Notes: generated by a model from the sequence alone, not told the origin. A DNA stretch of 64,000 bases from Bradyrhizobium sp. Ai1a-2 (GCF_000426245.1 NZ_AUEZ01000028.1:37100-101099); one strand, 5' to 3'. Shown: positions 34,973 to 44,720, numbered from the stretch's first letter. A program made the numbers and translations.

Positions 34973-36061
34973 ATGGCTAACGTCACGCTCCGCAATGTCC
35001 GCAAGACCTATCCGGGCGGTTTCGAAGCGATCAAGGGCATCGATTTCGAGGTCGGCGACGGCCAGTTCTGCGTACTGGTCGGACCGTCCGGCTGCGGCAA
35101 GTCCACGCTGCTGCGCATGGTGGCGGGCCTGGAGACCATCACCGGCGGCGAGATCGACATCGGCGGCCGCGTGGTCAACCGGATCGAGCCCGCCGATCGC
35201 GACATCGCCATGGTGTTCCAGAACTACGCGCTCTATCCGCATATGAGTGTCTACAACAACATGGCCTATGGCCTGCGCAACCGCCGCATGCCGGAGGCGG
35301 AAATCAGGACGCGCGTCGAGGAAGCCGCGCGCATCCTCGAGCTTGCCGCGATGCTCGACCGCAAGCCGCGGCAACTCTCCGGCGGCCAGCGCCAGCGCGT
35401 TGCGATGGGGCGGGCGATCGTGCGGCAGCCGAAAGTGTTCCTGTTCGACGAGCCATTGTCGAACCTCGACGCCAAGCTGCGCATCGCGATGCGTGTCGAG
35501 ATCCGCAAATTGCAGCGCCGGCTGAACACGACCTCGATCTACGTCACCCACGATCAGCTCGAGGCGATGACGCTCGCCGATATCCTTGTCGTGATGAACG
35601 GCGGCCTGGTCGAGCAGATTGGCAATCCGCTCGAAATCTACCAGAGGCCCGCGACCACCTTCGTCGCCGCCTTCATCGGCGCACCGCCGATGAACCTGAT
35701 GCCGCTGGCTTCCGACGAGCTCAGGTCGCAGCTCGCCGGCGACATCAGCGCCAGCGAGGCCGGCATTGTCGGAATCCGGCCTGAGGACTTTGTGATCGCG
35801 AACGAACCGGTCCCCGGCGGCATTGCGCTTGGCCTCACCGTAGAAGCGATCGAGCATGTCGGTGCCGAGACCTTCGTCTACGGCACCCGCCAGCGCGAGG
35901 AACAGGGCGTGGCGGCCAACCCCGGCGAACTGCCGCCGGGCGAGGTCATCGTCCGGGTTCCCGGGACGGCCGGCCCTGCGATCGGCCAGCGGATCCGGGC
36001 GGTTGCTCCTCGCGACAAATTGCACCTGTTCACCGCCGACGGCCGGAAGCGGGTCGGCTGA
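34973..36061 (+). CDS. ugpC: ABC transporter ATPase UgpC
   Basis: A 362-residue MalK/UgpC-type ATPase. Walker A is VGPSGCGKSTLLRMVAG, Q-loop VFQNYALYPHMSV, signature LSGGQRQRVAMGRAI, Walker B VFLFDEPLSNLDAK and the H-loop YVTHDQLEAMT. The C-terminal ~120 residues form the TOBE/OB regulatory domain (GIVGIRPEDF). ATG 34973 gives MANVTLRNVRKTYPGG; the open frame upstream is translated repeat. It energises UgpAE. Confidence 0.94.
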   Translation: MANVTLRNVRKTYPGGFEAIKGIDFEVGDGQFCVLVGPSGCGKSTLLRMVAGLETITGGEIDIGGRVVNRIEPADRDIAMVFQNYALYPHMSVYNNMAYGLRNRRMPEAEIRTRVEEAARILELAAMLDRKPRQLSGGQRQRVAMGRAIVRQPKVFLFDEPLSNLDAKLRIAMRVEIRKLQRRLNTTSIYVTHDQLEAMTLADILVVMNGGLVEQIGNPLEIYQRPATTFVAAFIGAPPMNLMPLASDELRSQLAGDISASEAGIVGIRPEDFVIANEPVPGGIALGLTVEAIEHVGAETFVYGTRQREEQGVAANPGELPPGEVIVRVPGTAGPAIGQRIRAVAPRDKLHLFTADGRKRVG

Positions 36062-36084
36062 GACTCGGATCGGGGTTCTTCGCT

Positions 36085-36177
36085 CGTCATCCCGGGGCCC
36101 GAGCAGCGGGAACCCGGAATCTCGCTTCGCAATCTCCGGATTCCGGGTTCATCGCTACGCGATGCCCCGGAATGACG
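36085..36177. repeat. Palindromic intergenic repeat, type B
   Basis: About 93 bases with CGTCATCCCGGGGC at one end and GCCCCGGAATGACG at the other; AACCCGGAAT faces ATTCCGGGTT inside. It lies after ugpC and before the heat-shock promoter. Only one copy is present in the window. Confidence 0.8.
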
Positions 36178-36223
36178 GCGTCTGGGCTGGCAATTGGGCC
36201 GATTAATCCTGATTCCAGAGGCG

Positions 36224-36252
36224 CTTGAACCCTCCACGAATCGACCCCATAT
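36224..36252 (+). promoter_or_regulatory. RpoH (sigma-32) promoter of hsp20
   Basis: CTTGAA (36224-36229), a 15-base spacer and CCCCATAT (36245-36252) match the sigma-32 consensus CTTGAA / CCCCATnT almost exactly. Transcription would begin near 36259, leaving a leader of about 79 bases before the hsp20 start. Confidence 0.8.
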
Positions 36253-36305
36253 TCGCCTATGACCGGAGGGCAAGAGGCTCATCGGTTGCATGGGGTGCCG
36301 CAAGG

Positions 36306-36331
36306 GCCCCTCAAAGTCGCTTCGAGAGGGC
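36306..36331 (+). promoter_or_regulatory. Candidate RNA thermometer hairpin on hsp20 SD
   Basis: In the hsp20 leader GCCCCTC (36306-36312) can pair with GAGAGGGC (36324-36331), leaving one bulged A. The second arm contains the Shine-Dalgarno sequence GAGAGGG, so the stem would hide it at low temperature. Rhizobial small heat-shock genes often carry such ROSE elements. The ROSE consensus itself is not evident, so this is a structural inference. Confidence 0.45.
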
Positions 36332-36337
36332 TTTGGG

Positions 36338-36763
36338 ATGTCTCGTGTTCCATCGTTGTCCAGTCCGTTCCTTTTGGGATTCGACGAAATCGAGCGTGCG
36401 CTCGATCGCGTCGTGAAAGGCGCCGACGGCTATCCTCCATACAATATCGAGCGGTTTGACCGGTCCAACGGCCAGCCCGAGCGCCTGCGTATCACGCTGG
36501 CGGTGGCGGGGTTTACCCGCGACCAACTCGATGTGACGGTTGAGGAAAACCAGCTCGTGATTCGGGGCCGCCAGCAGGAGGACAAGGCTCGGCAATACAT
36601 CCATCGCGGCATTGCCGCGCGCCACTTCCAGCGCACTTTCGTGCTGGCGGAGGGGATGCAGGTGCTGGGCGCGGATCTGAAGAACGGGCTGTTGTCGGTC
36701 GACCTGGCCAGGCCGGAACCTGAAAGGGTCATTAAGACAATCGCGATCAATGAGCACGAATAA
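36338..36763 (+). CDS. Small heat-shock protein, Hsp20/IbpA family
   Basis: A 141-residue ATP-independent holdase. The alpha-crystallin domain runs from PPYNIERFDRSNGQPERLRI to about residue 125, with TLAVAGFTRDQLDVTVEENQ and GADLKNGLLSVDLARPEPER, the latter near the usual GxLxV element. The N-terminal FLLGFDEIERALDRVVK matches the class A group of rhizobial sHsps. ATG 36338 lies seven bases after GAGAGGG. A sigma-32 promoter and possible thermometer precede it, and DUF1150 follows in the same operon. Confidence 0.94.
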   Translation: MSRVPSLSSPFLLGFDEIERALDRVVKGADGYPPYNIERFDRSNGQPERLRITLAVAGFTRDQLDVTVEENQLVIRGRQQEDKARQYIHRGIAARHFQRTFVLAEGMQVLGADLKNGLLSVDLARPEPERVIKTIAINEHE

Positions 36764-36812
36764 TGGAACGAGGAGCGGACTCGACCGCTTAATCGACAGA
36801 GGAGTCGAGACC

Positions 36813-37079
36813 ATGAGTGAAGCAAGTACGACGTTAGAACGCGATGGCGTCTCACCGGAGGCGCTGGCCCATATGGGCGAGGGTCATATCGCCTATGTGA
36901 AGCAGGTCCGTTCCGAGGATGTTCCGGATCTCTTTCCCCAGGCGCCCAAGATCGCGCCGGGACTCAAACTCTTTGCGCTCCATGCCGCCGATGGCACGCC
37001 GATCATGCTGACCGATAGCCGGGAAGCCGCGATCGCAAACGCCTGGAGCAACGAGCTGCAGGCTGTCAGCGTCCACTGA
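36813..37079 (+). CDS. DUF1150 protein in hsp20 operon
   Basis: An 88-residue cytosolic protein of the DUF1150 family (EALAHMGEGHIAYVKQV, LFALHAADGTPIMLTDSREA). Its function is unknown; in alphaproteobacteria the gene commonly follows an hsp20 gene. ATG 36813 follows GAGGAG by eight bases; an ATG at 36750 would overlap the hsp20 end and add 21 residues. The terminator behind it shows the two genes share a transcript. Confidence 0.85.
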   Translation: MSEASTTLERDGVSPEALAHMGEGHIAYVKQVRSEDVPDLFPQAPKIAPGLKLFALHAADGTPIMLTDSREAAIANAWSNELQAVSVH

Positions 37080-37117
37080 CGCCGGCGGGTTGACCGCGAC
37101 CGAAACGAATTCGAATG

Positions 37118-37160
37118 CGCGGGCAAGTCCTCTGATGGGGGCAAGCCCGCGTATTTTTTC
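37118..37160 (+). terminator. Terminator of hsp20-DUF1150 operon
   Basis: Stem CGCGGGC (37118-37124) / GCCCGCG (37145-37151) with a 20-base loop, followed by TATTTTTTC. Confidence 0.75.
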
Positions 37161-37187
37161 TGGGCCGCTTCGCCGCTATTTCCGGCG

Positions 37188-37514
37188 CTATTTCAAGGAC
37201 TCCCGGAGTTCAAGCAACGCTGCCTTAAGCGGGGGGAGATCGTCTTTGACGGCTTTCCAGATGATTGCAGCGTCCACCCGCTGATAATCATGCCGCAGAA
37301 TATTGCCGATGCCGGCAATGTCCTTCCAACGCACATCCTTATGCCGCGCCTTCAACTCGTTGCCGAGATGGCGGCTCGCTTCGGAAATAATCTCTTTGCC
37401 ACGTTCAACCGCAGAGCGGAGCAACCAGGAGCGCTCATAGTCGCGTATCGTTTTGCCGGCCAACGCCTTCTCGATGCCACGGATGCTTTCGAGCATGTCA
37501 TGGATCCGCAGCAA
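37188..37514 (-). CDS. hepT: HepT-like (DUF86) RNase toxin
   Basis: A 108-residue helical protein of the DUF86/HepT family, the toxin partner of a MNT-type nucleotidyltransferase. AVERGKEIISEASRHL and IAGIGNILRHDYQRVDAAIIW match the family. The HEPN catalytic motif RxxxxHxY is altered: the arginine position holds glycine (GNILRHDY) while the histidine and tyrosine remain. The listed start is TTG 37514; no better initiation site is evident, so the first residues are uncertain. The mntA gene lies 37 bases upstream. Confidence 0.8.
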   Translation of the reverse strand: MLRIHDMLESIRGIEKALAGKTIRDYERSWLLRSAVERGKEIISEASRHLGNELKARHKDVRWKDIAGIGNILRHDYQRVDAAIIWKAVKDDLPPLKAALLELRESLK

Positions 37515-37551
37515 AGGGGGAACGCGTGGGCATTCAGAAAACCCGCGTCGC

Positions 37552-37830
37552 CTAAGCTTCGATCTGTTTTCGGATGAGCGGATGGAGTCCCTTGCGCGTG
37601 GTCAAATCGACCTCGACGCCAAGGCTCTCCTCAAGTAGTCGCTTGGCGGCCACCAAATCCAGGGCGTTGAAGCGGCCCCGAGGATCATAATCGATAAACA
37701 GGTCGACGTCGCTTTTCGCATTGGCTTTGTTGCGAGCCGTCGAACCGAACAGATAGAGCGACGTCGCCCCCAGCGCCTTGATGGCGTCCGCCTGGCTTCG
37801 CAACTTCCTCAATGCTTCAGCTCTTGTCAT
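37552..37830 (-). CDS. mntA: MntA-like nucleotidyltransferase antitoxin
   Basis: A 92-residue minimal nucleotidyltransferase. LYLFGSTARNKANAKSDVDL carries the GSx10DxD catalytic motif. In characterised pairs MntA AMPylates the tyrosine of the HepT motif and so silences the RNase. The HepT-like gene follows immediately, and the antitoxin-first order supports a toxin-antitoxin pair. A role in phage defence or stability is possible but not shown. Confidence 0.85.
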   Translation of the reverse strand: MTRAEALRKLRSQADAIKALGATSLYLFGSTARNKANAKSDVDLFIDYDPRGRFNALDLVAAKRLLEESLGVEVDLTTRKGLHPLIRKQIEA

Positions 37831-37894
37831 GCAGCGAATTGTATCACGAGCACCGAAATGCCGGCAAAGCCAGTATGCGCTTCGCAGATGACGA

Positions 37895-38356
37895 CTAGGC
37901 CGCGCTTGCCGGCGGCAGGGCGAGCACCGAGTAGATCGCCTGTGCGTCGCGGGAGGCGCGGAGCTTCTTGGCGACGTCCTGGTCGCGCAACAGGCGCGCG
38001 ATGCGCGCCAGGGCCTTGAGATGGTCGGCGCCGGCGCCTTCCGGGGCGAGCAAGAGGAAAATCAGGTCGACCGGCTGGCCGTCCATCGCCTCGAAGTCGA
38101 TCGGACGCTCCAGGCGCGCGAACAGGCCGAACAGCTTTTCCAGCTTCGGCAGCTTACCGTGGGGAATGGCGACACCGTAACCGACTGCCGTGGTGCCCAG
38201 CTTCTCGCGCTGCAGCAATACCTCGAAGATCGAACGTTCGTTCTGCCCCGTAAGAGTTGCGGCCCGCGCGGCGAGCTCCTGCAGCGCCTGCTTCTTGCTG
38301 ATGACTTTCAACGCCGGGAGAATCGCCTCGGGTGCGACCAGATCGGTAATCGTCAT
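37895..38356 (-). CDS. ptsN: PTS-Ntr EIIA component PtsN
   Basis: A 153-residue EIIA-Ntr phosphocarrier of the regulatory phosphotransferase system. The phosphorylated histidine is in GYGVAIPHGKLPKLEK, with FLLLAPEGAGADHLKALARI downstream. It links nitrogen and carbon status to potassium and other regulation. ATG 38356 gives MTITDLVAPEAILPAL; upstream in-frame starts lie before the family N-terminus. It closes the rpoN-hpf-ptsN cluster. Confidence 0.94.
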   Translation of the reverse strand: MTITDLVAPEAILPALKVISKKQALQELAARAATLTGQNERSIFEVLLQREKLGTTAVGYGVAIPHGKLPKLEKLFGLFARLERPIDFEAMDGQPVDLIFLLLAPEGAGADHLKALARIARLLRDQDVAKKLRASRDAQAIYSVLALPPASAA

Positions 38357-38587
38357 GGGGCGTTCCGAGGTGAAGTGAACCGTCAAGTTGCGAAATAGGT
38401 TGTCAGGCGCAGGCGTCAAGAAGATGAATCGGGAAGCGGCTTTTCGACCCGGATCCCGATGCGGCGGCTTCTACTCCAAGGCACGAGCCGTGCCAACTCC
38501 CGCCGGTCAGTTCCCTTGAGCCTATGCTTAAGGGCCGCGGACCATAGGGACGGCCAAGGGGCTCGTCAATGCGGAACGGCCTAACCA

Positions 38588-39190
38588 TTATGGATTAACC
38601 ACGGGTGGATCGACCCAGCCCACATTGCCGTCCGCGCGGCGGTAAATGATATTCACACGACCGCTACCGCCGTGCTGGAAGACCAGGCAGGGTGCGCCTG
38701 TCAGGTCCAATTCCAGCACCGCCTCGCTGACCGACAGCCGCTTCAGCGAGGTGGTCGCCTCGGCGATGATCACGGGGCTGTATTCGGTGACCTCCCCATC
38801 GCCTTCTGCCGGCGCCTCGATCACATAGCTTGGCGCATCCAGGGGAACGCCGTTGAGCTCGGCAAGGGCGGCGGAAGCCGCATAGGCCTTGCGGGCCGAG
38901 CGGTCCTTCAGCCGGCTCTTGTAGCGGCGCAGGCGCTTCTCGATCATCAGAAGCGCGGCATCTGCGCTGGCATACGCGTCGGCGGCGTTCGAATCCGCTT
39001 CCAGCGTGATCCCGGAATCCAGGTGCAGCGCACAGTCGGTGCGGAAACCGAAGCCGTCCTTGCTCAGTGTGATGTGGCCGGAATAATTGCCGTCGAAATA
39101 TTTCTTCAGAACCTCATCGGTGCGCTCGCTCACGCGTGCGCGAAGCGCCTCGCCGATTGAGATGCTCTTTCCCGAGATTCGAAGGGTCAT
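38588..39190 (-). CDS. hpf: Ribosome hibernation promoting factor, long form
   Basis: A 200-residue long-type HPF. The N-terminal domain (MTLRISGKSISIGEALRARV) binds the small subunit; the C-terminal domain (VIIAEATTSLKRLSVSEAVL, then GRVNIIYRRADGNVGWVDPP) dimerises ribosomes into 100S particles. It lies directly after rpoN, as in most proteobacteria. The 230-base gap to ptsN shows no gene. Confidence 0.94.
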   Translation of the reverse strand: MTLRISGKSISIGEALRARVSERTDEVLKKYFDGNYSGHITLSKDGFGFRTDCALHLDSGITLEADSNAADAYASADAALLMIEKRLRRYKSRLKDRSARKAYAASAALAELNGVPLDAPSYVIEAPAEGDGEVTEYSPVIIAEATTSLKRLSVSEAVLELDLTGAPCLVFQHGGSGRVNIIYRRADGNVGWVDPPVVNP

Positions 39191-39266
39191 TGCGTGCCTC
39201 TATGCCTATGAAACCCCCGATCGTTCGGAGGGGTACCAAGACTAGCGCGATTTAACGCGAACGCAA

Positions 39267-40907
39267 TTACACCGGTGCGGTATCGCGCGGCCGGTCTGGA
39301 GAGGAAGCAGGTGCTGAAAGGGCGTGTCCAAGCATGCTCTGTTTGTCGCGGCGGCGCTGCACCGAGGAAGGAATTCTCATCGCCTCGCGATACTTCGCCA
39401 CGGTGCGGCGGGCGATATCAATGCCCGATGCGCGCAATCGTTCCACGATCGTATCGTCGGAGAGGACCGCGGAGGGAGATTCGGCGTCGATCAGTTGCTT
39501 GATGTGATGCCGCACGGCTTCGGCCGAATGCGCCTCGCCGCCGTCGGCGGAAGCGATCGAGGCCGTGAAGAAGTACTTCAGTTCGAAAGTGCCGCGATTG
39601 GTCGCCATATATTTGTTAGCGGTCACACGCGACACCGTCGATTCGTGCATCTGGATCGCATCCGCCACGGCCTTCAGGTTGAGCGGCCGCAAATGCGCCA
39701 CGCCATAGGTGAAGAAGCCGTCCTGCTGGCGAACGATCTCGGTTGCGACCTTGAGGATCGTACGGGCGCGTTGATCAAGTGCGCGCACCAGCCAGGTCGC
39801 GTTCTGCAGGCAATCCGTGAAGTAGGACTTGTCGCCGTCCTTCCGGATCGTCTTCGACAATTCGGCATAATAGGTCTGGTTCACCAGGACGCGCGGCAAC
39901 GTGTCGCTATTGAGCTCGACATGCCAGCCGCCATCCGGCCCCGGCCGTACATAGACGTCCGGCACCATGGTTTGCGTCCGCGACGTGCCGAACTTCAGAC
40001 CCGGCTTCGGATCGAGCCTGCGGATCTCGCCGATCATGTCGGTGATGTCTTCGTCGTCGACGCCGCACAGCTTCCGCAGCGACGCGATATCGCGCTTGGC
40101 GAGGAGATCGAGGTGCTCCACCAGCGCCTGCATCGCCGGGTCGTAACGATCGAGCTCGCACAGCTGGATTGCAAGGCACTCGCTCAAGTTTCGCGCGCAG
40201 ACGCCTGGGGGATCGAATTTCTGCAGCACCGAAAGCACGGCATCGACATCGTGCTGCGGCGCACCGAGCCGCTCCGCGGCCTGTCCGAGGTCCGGCGGCA
40301 GGTAGCCGGCCTCGTCGACGAGATCGATCAGATACTGCCCGATCATGCGCTCCGCGGGCGAGGAGAAGGCGACCGCAAGCTGCTCGGCGAGATGGTCGGC
40401 AAGCGTCAGCTCGGCAGCGACAAAGGCTTCGAGGTTGTAATCCTCGTCGCTCGAAGCACCGCCGCCCCATTCCGTATAGGCGGTCGGAGCCGCGTCTTTC
40501 GCGGCGCGCTCGGCAGCCTCCGCCGGCTCCTCGGAGAAAACATTTTCGAGGCCGGTATCGAGCGTCTGCTCGATCTCGGTGCGGCTGCCGAGATCGCGGT
40601 TCAGCCATTCTTCCTGGCCCGATTCGAATCCGTCTCCGGAACTCGCCGCCTCGCCACCGGCTTCGTCGGCGTAGCTGGAACCGTCAGCCTCGGAAAACTC
40701 CGACCGCTCCACGGCGGGTTCGCCGGCCACCGGCGGTTCGGGTCCGTCGCTGGCGCGATCCAACAGCGGGTTCCGTTCCAGCTCTTCTTCCACGAAGGCC
40801 GAGAGATCCAGGTTGGACAGTTGCAGCAGCTTGATCGCCTGCATCAGCTGCGGCGTCATCACCAGCGACTGCGACTGGCGGAACTCTAGTCTCTGGGTCA
40901 GTGCCAT
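39267..40907 (-). CDS. rpoN: RNA polymerase sigma-54 factor
   Basis: A 546-residue sigma-54. Region I is the glutamine-rich MALTQRLEFRQSQSLVMTPQ, which contacts enhancer-binding proteins; an acidic region II follows; the core-binding domain begins near residue 150; the C-terminus carries the RpoN box ARRTVAKYREAMRIPSS, which reads the -24 element. It drives nitrogen-fixation, nitrogen-assimilation and motility genes in rhizobia. The lptB gene is 93 bases upstream. Confidence 0.96.
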   Translation of the reverse strand: MALTQRLEFRQSQSLVMTPQLMQAIKLLQLSNLDLSAFVEEELERNPLLDRASDGPEPPVAGEPAVERSEFSEADGSSYADEAGGEAASSGDGFESGQEEWLNRDLGSRTEIEQTLDTGLENVFSEEPAEAAERAAKDAAPTAYTEWGGGASSDEDYNLEAFVAAELTLADHLAEQLAVAFSSPAERMIGQYLIDLVDEAGYLPPDLGQAAERLGAPQHDVDAVLSVLQKFDPPGVCARNLSECLAIQLCELDRYDPAMQALVEHLDLLAKRDIASLRKLCGVDDEDITDMIGEIRRLDPKPGLKFGTSRTQTMVPDVYVRPGPDGGWHVELNSDTLPRVLVNQTYYAELSKTIRKDGDKSYFTDCLQNATWLVRALDQRARTILKVATEIVRQQDGFFTYGVAHLRPLNLKAVADAIQMHESTVSRVTANKYMATNRGTFELKYFFTASIASADGGEAHSAEAVRHHIKQLIDAESPSAVLSDDTIVERLRASGIDIARRTVAKYREAMRIPSSVQRRRDKQSMLGHALSAPASSPDRPRDTAPV

Positions 40908-41000
40908 GGAGGCAAGAACGGTCCAAATGGAAGTTGGCTCGATTCTTGCTTAGCCTAGTCCAAGGCCGATGTACACGGCTTGACGGATCGGAAATAAGGG

Positions 41001-42029
<1,029 letters not shown>

Positions 42030-42168
42030 CCCGCTTCGCCAGCCTTTCACGGTGTCCCCGGGGACTACGCCCGCGGTCTAATTCGCTCGCGAACCTTGAA
42101 TGCATGGATGCCCTTGTCCTGCGGAACCACTCGCCCACCCCAGGCGCGCTCCACCACCGGACGTCCAC

Positions 42169-42201
42169 TCTTTTTCGGAAAACCGGTTCCCACTTTTCCG
42201 G
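42169..42201. repeat. Short palindromic repeat, type E copy 2
   Basis: CTTTTTCGGAAAACCGG followed by TTCCCACTTTTCCGG: the same core as at 25407-25450, inverted. It lies in the 246-base gap between lptB and lptA; I see no other feature there. Confidence 0.7.
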
Positions 42202-42275
42202 ATTATTGCCCTAGATAGAGTCTTGCCACGCCGGCTTCAACCTCGCCGTTTCAAGATATTCAGTAAGGCATTGAT

Positions 42276-42980
42276 TTATTTAGCCTTACTGGAAGACGAC
42301 GACGGTCCGCCGGATGGGCTGCCGGGCTGCGGCGGGCAGCCCCCCTGGCCACCGCCGCCTTGCCCGCCCTGTCCCTGCTGGATCAGCGCCTGCACCCTGC
42401 CGCTGTCGGATTCCACGCGCGAGACGCCGGTCGTCATGTCCACCAGCAGCCGGTCGCCGCGCAGCACGTTCTTGCACTGTGTCAGCACGACGCCGCCCAG
42501 CATGGTGATCAGATTGGCCTTGGTGTCAAAGATCGCGGTCTCGCCGGTGACGACCTGGTCTTTCTGGGTAACCACGACATTGCCCTTGGCCTCCAGCCGC
42601 TTGATCGACGAGCTGCCGCCGGGCCCCGGCTGAGCTGACTGCATCGGCGCCGATTTTGCGCCCTTGGCGTTCGACGGCGGCGGCGTGCCCTGTCCCGAAC
42701 TCGATTCGTAGAACACGACGAGCGTCTTCGACGTCATGGTGGTGTCGCCCTGTACCACCTTCACATTGCCCGAGAATGTCGCTTCCTTTTTCTTGTCGCG
42801 CATCTCGAGCGCCGCAGCTTCGATCTGGATTGGCTGGTCGCGATTCTGGGTAAAGCCCTGCATGGCATTGGGCACGCCGGAGACCGCGCCCTGCGCGCGC
42901 ACCGAACCCGGCGCGATCATCGCGAGCACGAAAGCCGCCGTTGCAACACCGCGCGAAGAAAACAGCTTCATGAAGATCAT
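42276..42980 (-). CDS. lptA: LPS transport periplasmic protein LptA
   Basis: A 234-residue OstA-fold protein that forms the periplasmic bridge for LPS. A signal peptide (GVATAAFVLAMIAPGSVRA) is followed by PIQIEAAALEMRDKKKEATF and GNVKVVQGDTTMTSKTLVVF, then KGNVVVTQKDQVVTGETAIF. The C-terminal ~35 residues are a Gly/Gln/Ser-rich low-complexity tail with one cysteine. ATG 42980 overlaps the lptC stop as ATGA. Confidence 0.92.
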   Translation of the reverse strand: MIFMKLFSSRGVATAAFVLAMIAPGSVRAQGAVSGVPNAMQGFTQNRDQPIQIEAAALEMRDKKKEATFSGNVKVVQGDTTMTSKTLVVFYESSSGQGTPPPSNAKGAKSAPMQSAQPGPGGSSSIKRLEAKGNVVVTQKDQVVTGETAIFDTKANLITMLGGVVLTQCKNVLRGDRLLVDMTTGVSRVESDSGRVQALIQQGQGGQGGGGQGGCPPQPGSPSGGPSSSSSKAK

Positions 42981-43723
42981 TTCGTGTTGGCGGATTTGCT
43001 TGAGCCCGAGCGCGTTTTCTGTGATGGCGGCGGCGGCGCAGGTGCGGGCGCCGGCTCCGCTTCAGCCTGCGCCGGCGGATTATCCATGATCAAATTCATC
43101 ACGACATTGCCTTCGAAGCGCACGACCTCGCCGTTATTGTAGATACGGAGCTTGTCGGCGGTCAGCGTGCCGTTCAGCAATTTGACGTCGACATGCTCGT
43201 CCGAGGTCACCGTGCCCTTGTTCATATCGACAAAGGCTTGCGACAGCTTTGCCTCGTAGCCGGTCGACGATTGCAGGAAGATATCCTTGCGCAGGTCGAG
43301 CAGCTGCTGCTTGCTATCGTACAAGCCGGTGCGCGCATCCAGGGTCACCGTGGTGCGGTCTTCCATCAGCATCTTTGCGCGCAGGGTCTGGAGTTCGACA
43401 TGATCGGGGTCGGTGAGGTCCTGGACCGCCGCCTTGGCCCAGAGCTCGTACGGACGCTGGTCGGTGGAGAAGCCTGCGAGGTGCGGCGATTCCATCGTGA
43501 TCTTGGTGCCGGAGACGACCAGGTTGCCCATGTCGACCGGCAGCTTCGGCAGCAGCATGCGGAACGGATTGAAGACCGACACCCCAACGATCGCGAGCAA
43601 TGACAGCACCACTGCCGCTGGGACCGCGATGCGCAGAATCCGCACCATCCGGCTGTGGCGTTCGGCGGCAGCAAAGCGCGCCTCGAGGCCGGCTAGGTAG
43701 GCTGGGGTCTGGACCGAATTCAC
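42977..43723 (-). CDS. lptC: LPS export protein LptC
   Basis: A 248-residue bitopic inner-membrane protein that passes LPS from LptBFG to LptA. One membrane helix (AVPAAVVLSLLAIVGVSVF) precedes the periplasmic beta-jellyroll (GTKITMESPHLAGFSTDQRP, YELWAKAAVQDLTDPDHVEL). The C-terminus is Pro/Ala-rich. It starts with GTG at 43723. lptC, lptA and lptB are in the usual order. Confidence 0.9.
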   Translation of the reverse strand: MNSVQTPAYLAGLEARFAAAERHSRMVRILRIAVPAAVVLSLLAIVGVSVFNPFRMLLPKLPVDMGNLVVSGTKITMESPHLAGFSTDQRPYELWAKAAVQDLTDPDHVELQTLRAKMLMEDRTTVTLDARTGLYDSKQQLLDLRKDIFLQSSTGYEAKLSQAFVDMNKGTVTSDEHVDVKLLNGTLTADKLRIYNNGEVVRFEGNVVMNLIMDNPPAQAEAEPAPAPAPPPPSQKTRSGSSKSANTK

Positions 43724-43885
43724 CGCTGCTCCAAGGGCGCGAGGTCTGGCATTGGCTCACATTCTACCCGGGACCGCCGGATTGCGCAGCCGGGACCTCG
43801 CGTCGCGGCTGCCGCACACTCGCGTTACGAGTGTGACCGAAACGGGGCGGCCGGACGCCTTGTCAAGCGCCCGGCTCGGACAGGT

Positions 43886-44500
43886 TCATGAATGGGCAAA
43901 AATGTCCTCGGCTTCCCAGCCGCCGAGATCGAGCCGGGCACGGGTGGGCAGAAATTCGAAACAGGCTTTCGCCAGTTCGGTGCGACCCTCGCGCGCCAGC
44001 ATCGCGTCGAGCTTCTCGCGCAGCGCGTGGAGATGCAACACGTCGGATGCAGCATAGGCAAGCTGCGCCTCGCTCAGCGCCGGCGCGCCCCAGTCGCTCG
44101 ACTGCTGCTGCTTCGACAGTTCGACGTTGAGCACCTCGCGCACCAGGTCCTTCAGCCCGTGGCGGTCGGTATAGGTGCGGCTGAGGCGGGAGGCGATCTT
44201 GGTGCAGTAGACCGGCGTCGGCATCACGCCATAGGCATTGAAGAGCGCCGCAAGATCGAACCGTGCGAAGTGGAAGATCTTCAGGATGTTCGGATTGACG
44301 AGCAGCGCCTTGAGGTTCGGCGCATCGGCTGATGCCGTCGGCACCTGCACGACGTCGGCGGTGCCGTCGCCATTGGACATCTGCACCACGCAGAGACGGT
44401 CGCGATGCGGATTGAGCCCCATGGTCTCGGTGTCGATGGCGACGGAATCCTTGTAGCGGGACAAATCCGGCAAATCGCCGCGGTGCAGGCGGATGGTCAT
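43886..44500 (-). CDS. rnd: RNase D-like 3'-5' exonuclease
   Basis: A 204-residue DEDDy exonuclease: Exo I SVAIDTETMGLNP, Exo II IFHFARFDLAALF and Exo III AQLAYAASDVLHLHALR hold the four acidic residues and the tyrosine. It lacks the C-terminal HRDC domain of E. coli RNase D, as is usual for the short alphaproteobacterial form, so the symbol is approximate. ATG 44500 gives MTIRLHRGDLPD. It is followed by a 162-base gap to lptC. Confidence 0.88.
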   Translation of the reverse strand: MTIRLHRGDLPDLSRYKDSVAIDTETMGLNPHRDRLCVVQMSNGDGTADVVQVPTASADAPNLKALLVNPNILKIFHFARFDLAALFNAYGVMPTPVYCTKIASRLSRTYTDRHGLKDLVREVLNVELSKQQQSSDWGAPALSEAQLAYAASDVLHLHALREKLDAMLAREGRTELAKACFEFLPTRARLDLGGWEAEDIFAHS

Positions 44501-44677
44501 GAAAGCGTGCCTCGGGTCAAAAAAGCTCGATTCGAGGCGCGACACTAGCCTCCATGGCGCAGAGAGGCGAGCGGAACAAGGCGCTTGAATCGCAATAAAA
44601 TGAGCCATTTGGCATACTTTTACCGTTCCATGAGCGCGCCGAGCGGGAAACCAGACGTCTTGAACGGCAGGTCAGCT

Positions 44678-44690
44678 AATAATAGTTATT
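44678..44690. promoter_or_regulatory. Candidate ParD operator
   Basis: AATAATAGTTATT, an inverted repeat of AATAA/TTATT around TAG, stands out as AT-rich 30 bases before parD. ParD ribbon-helix-helix repressors bind such sites to control their own operon. The rest of 44501-44720 shows nothing else definite. Confidence 0.3.
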
Positions 44691-44720
44691 GGTGGATAGT
44701 GACGAAGCGGAGAGGCCCTC

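Noticed and set aside
36259..36337. Classical ROSE element in the hsp20 leader
   Set aside because: The conserved ROSE anti-SD segment is not seen; only a general SD-sequestering stem is supported, so it is listed as a candidate thermometer.
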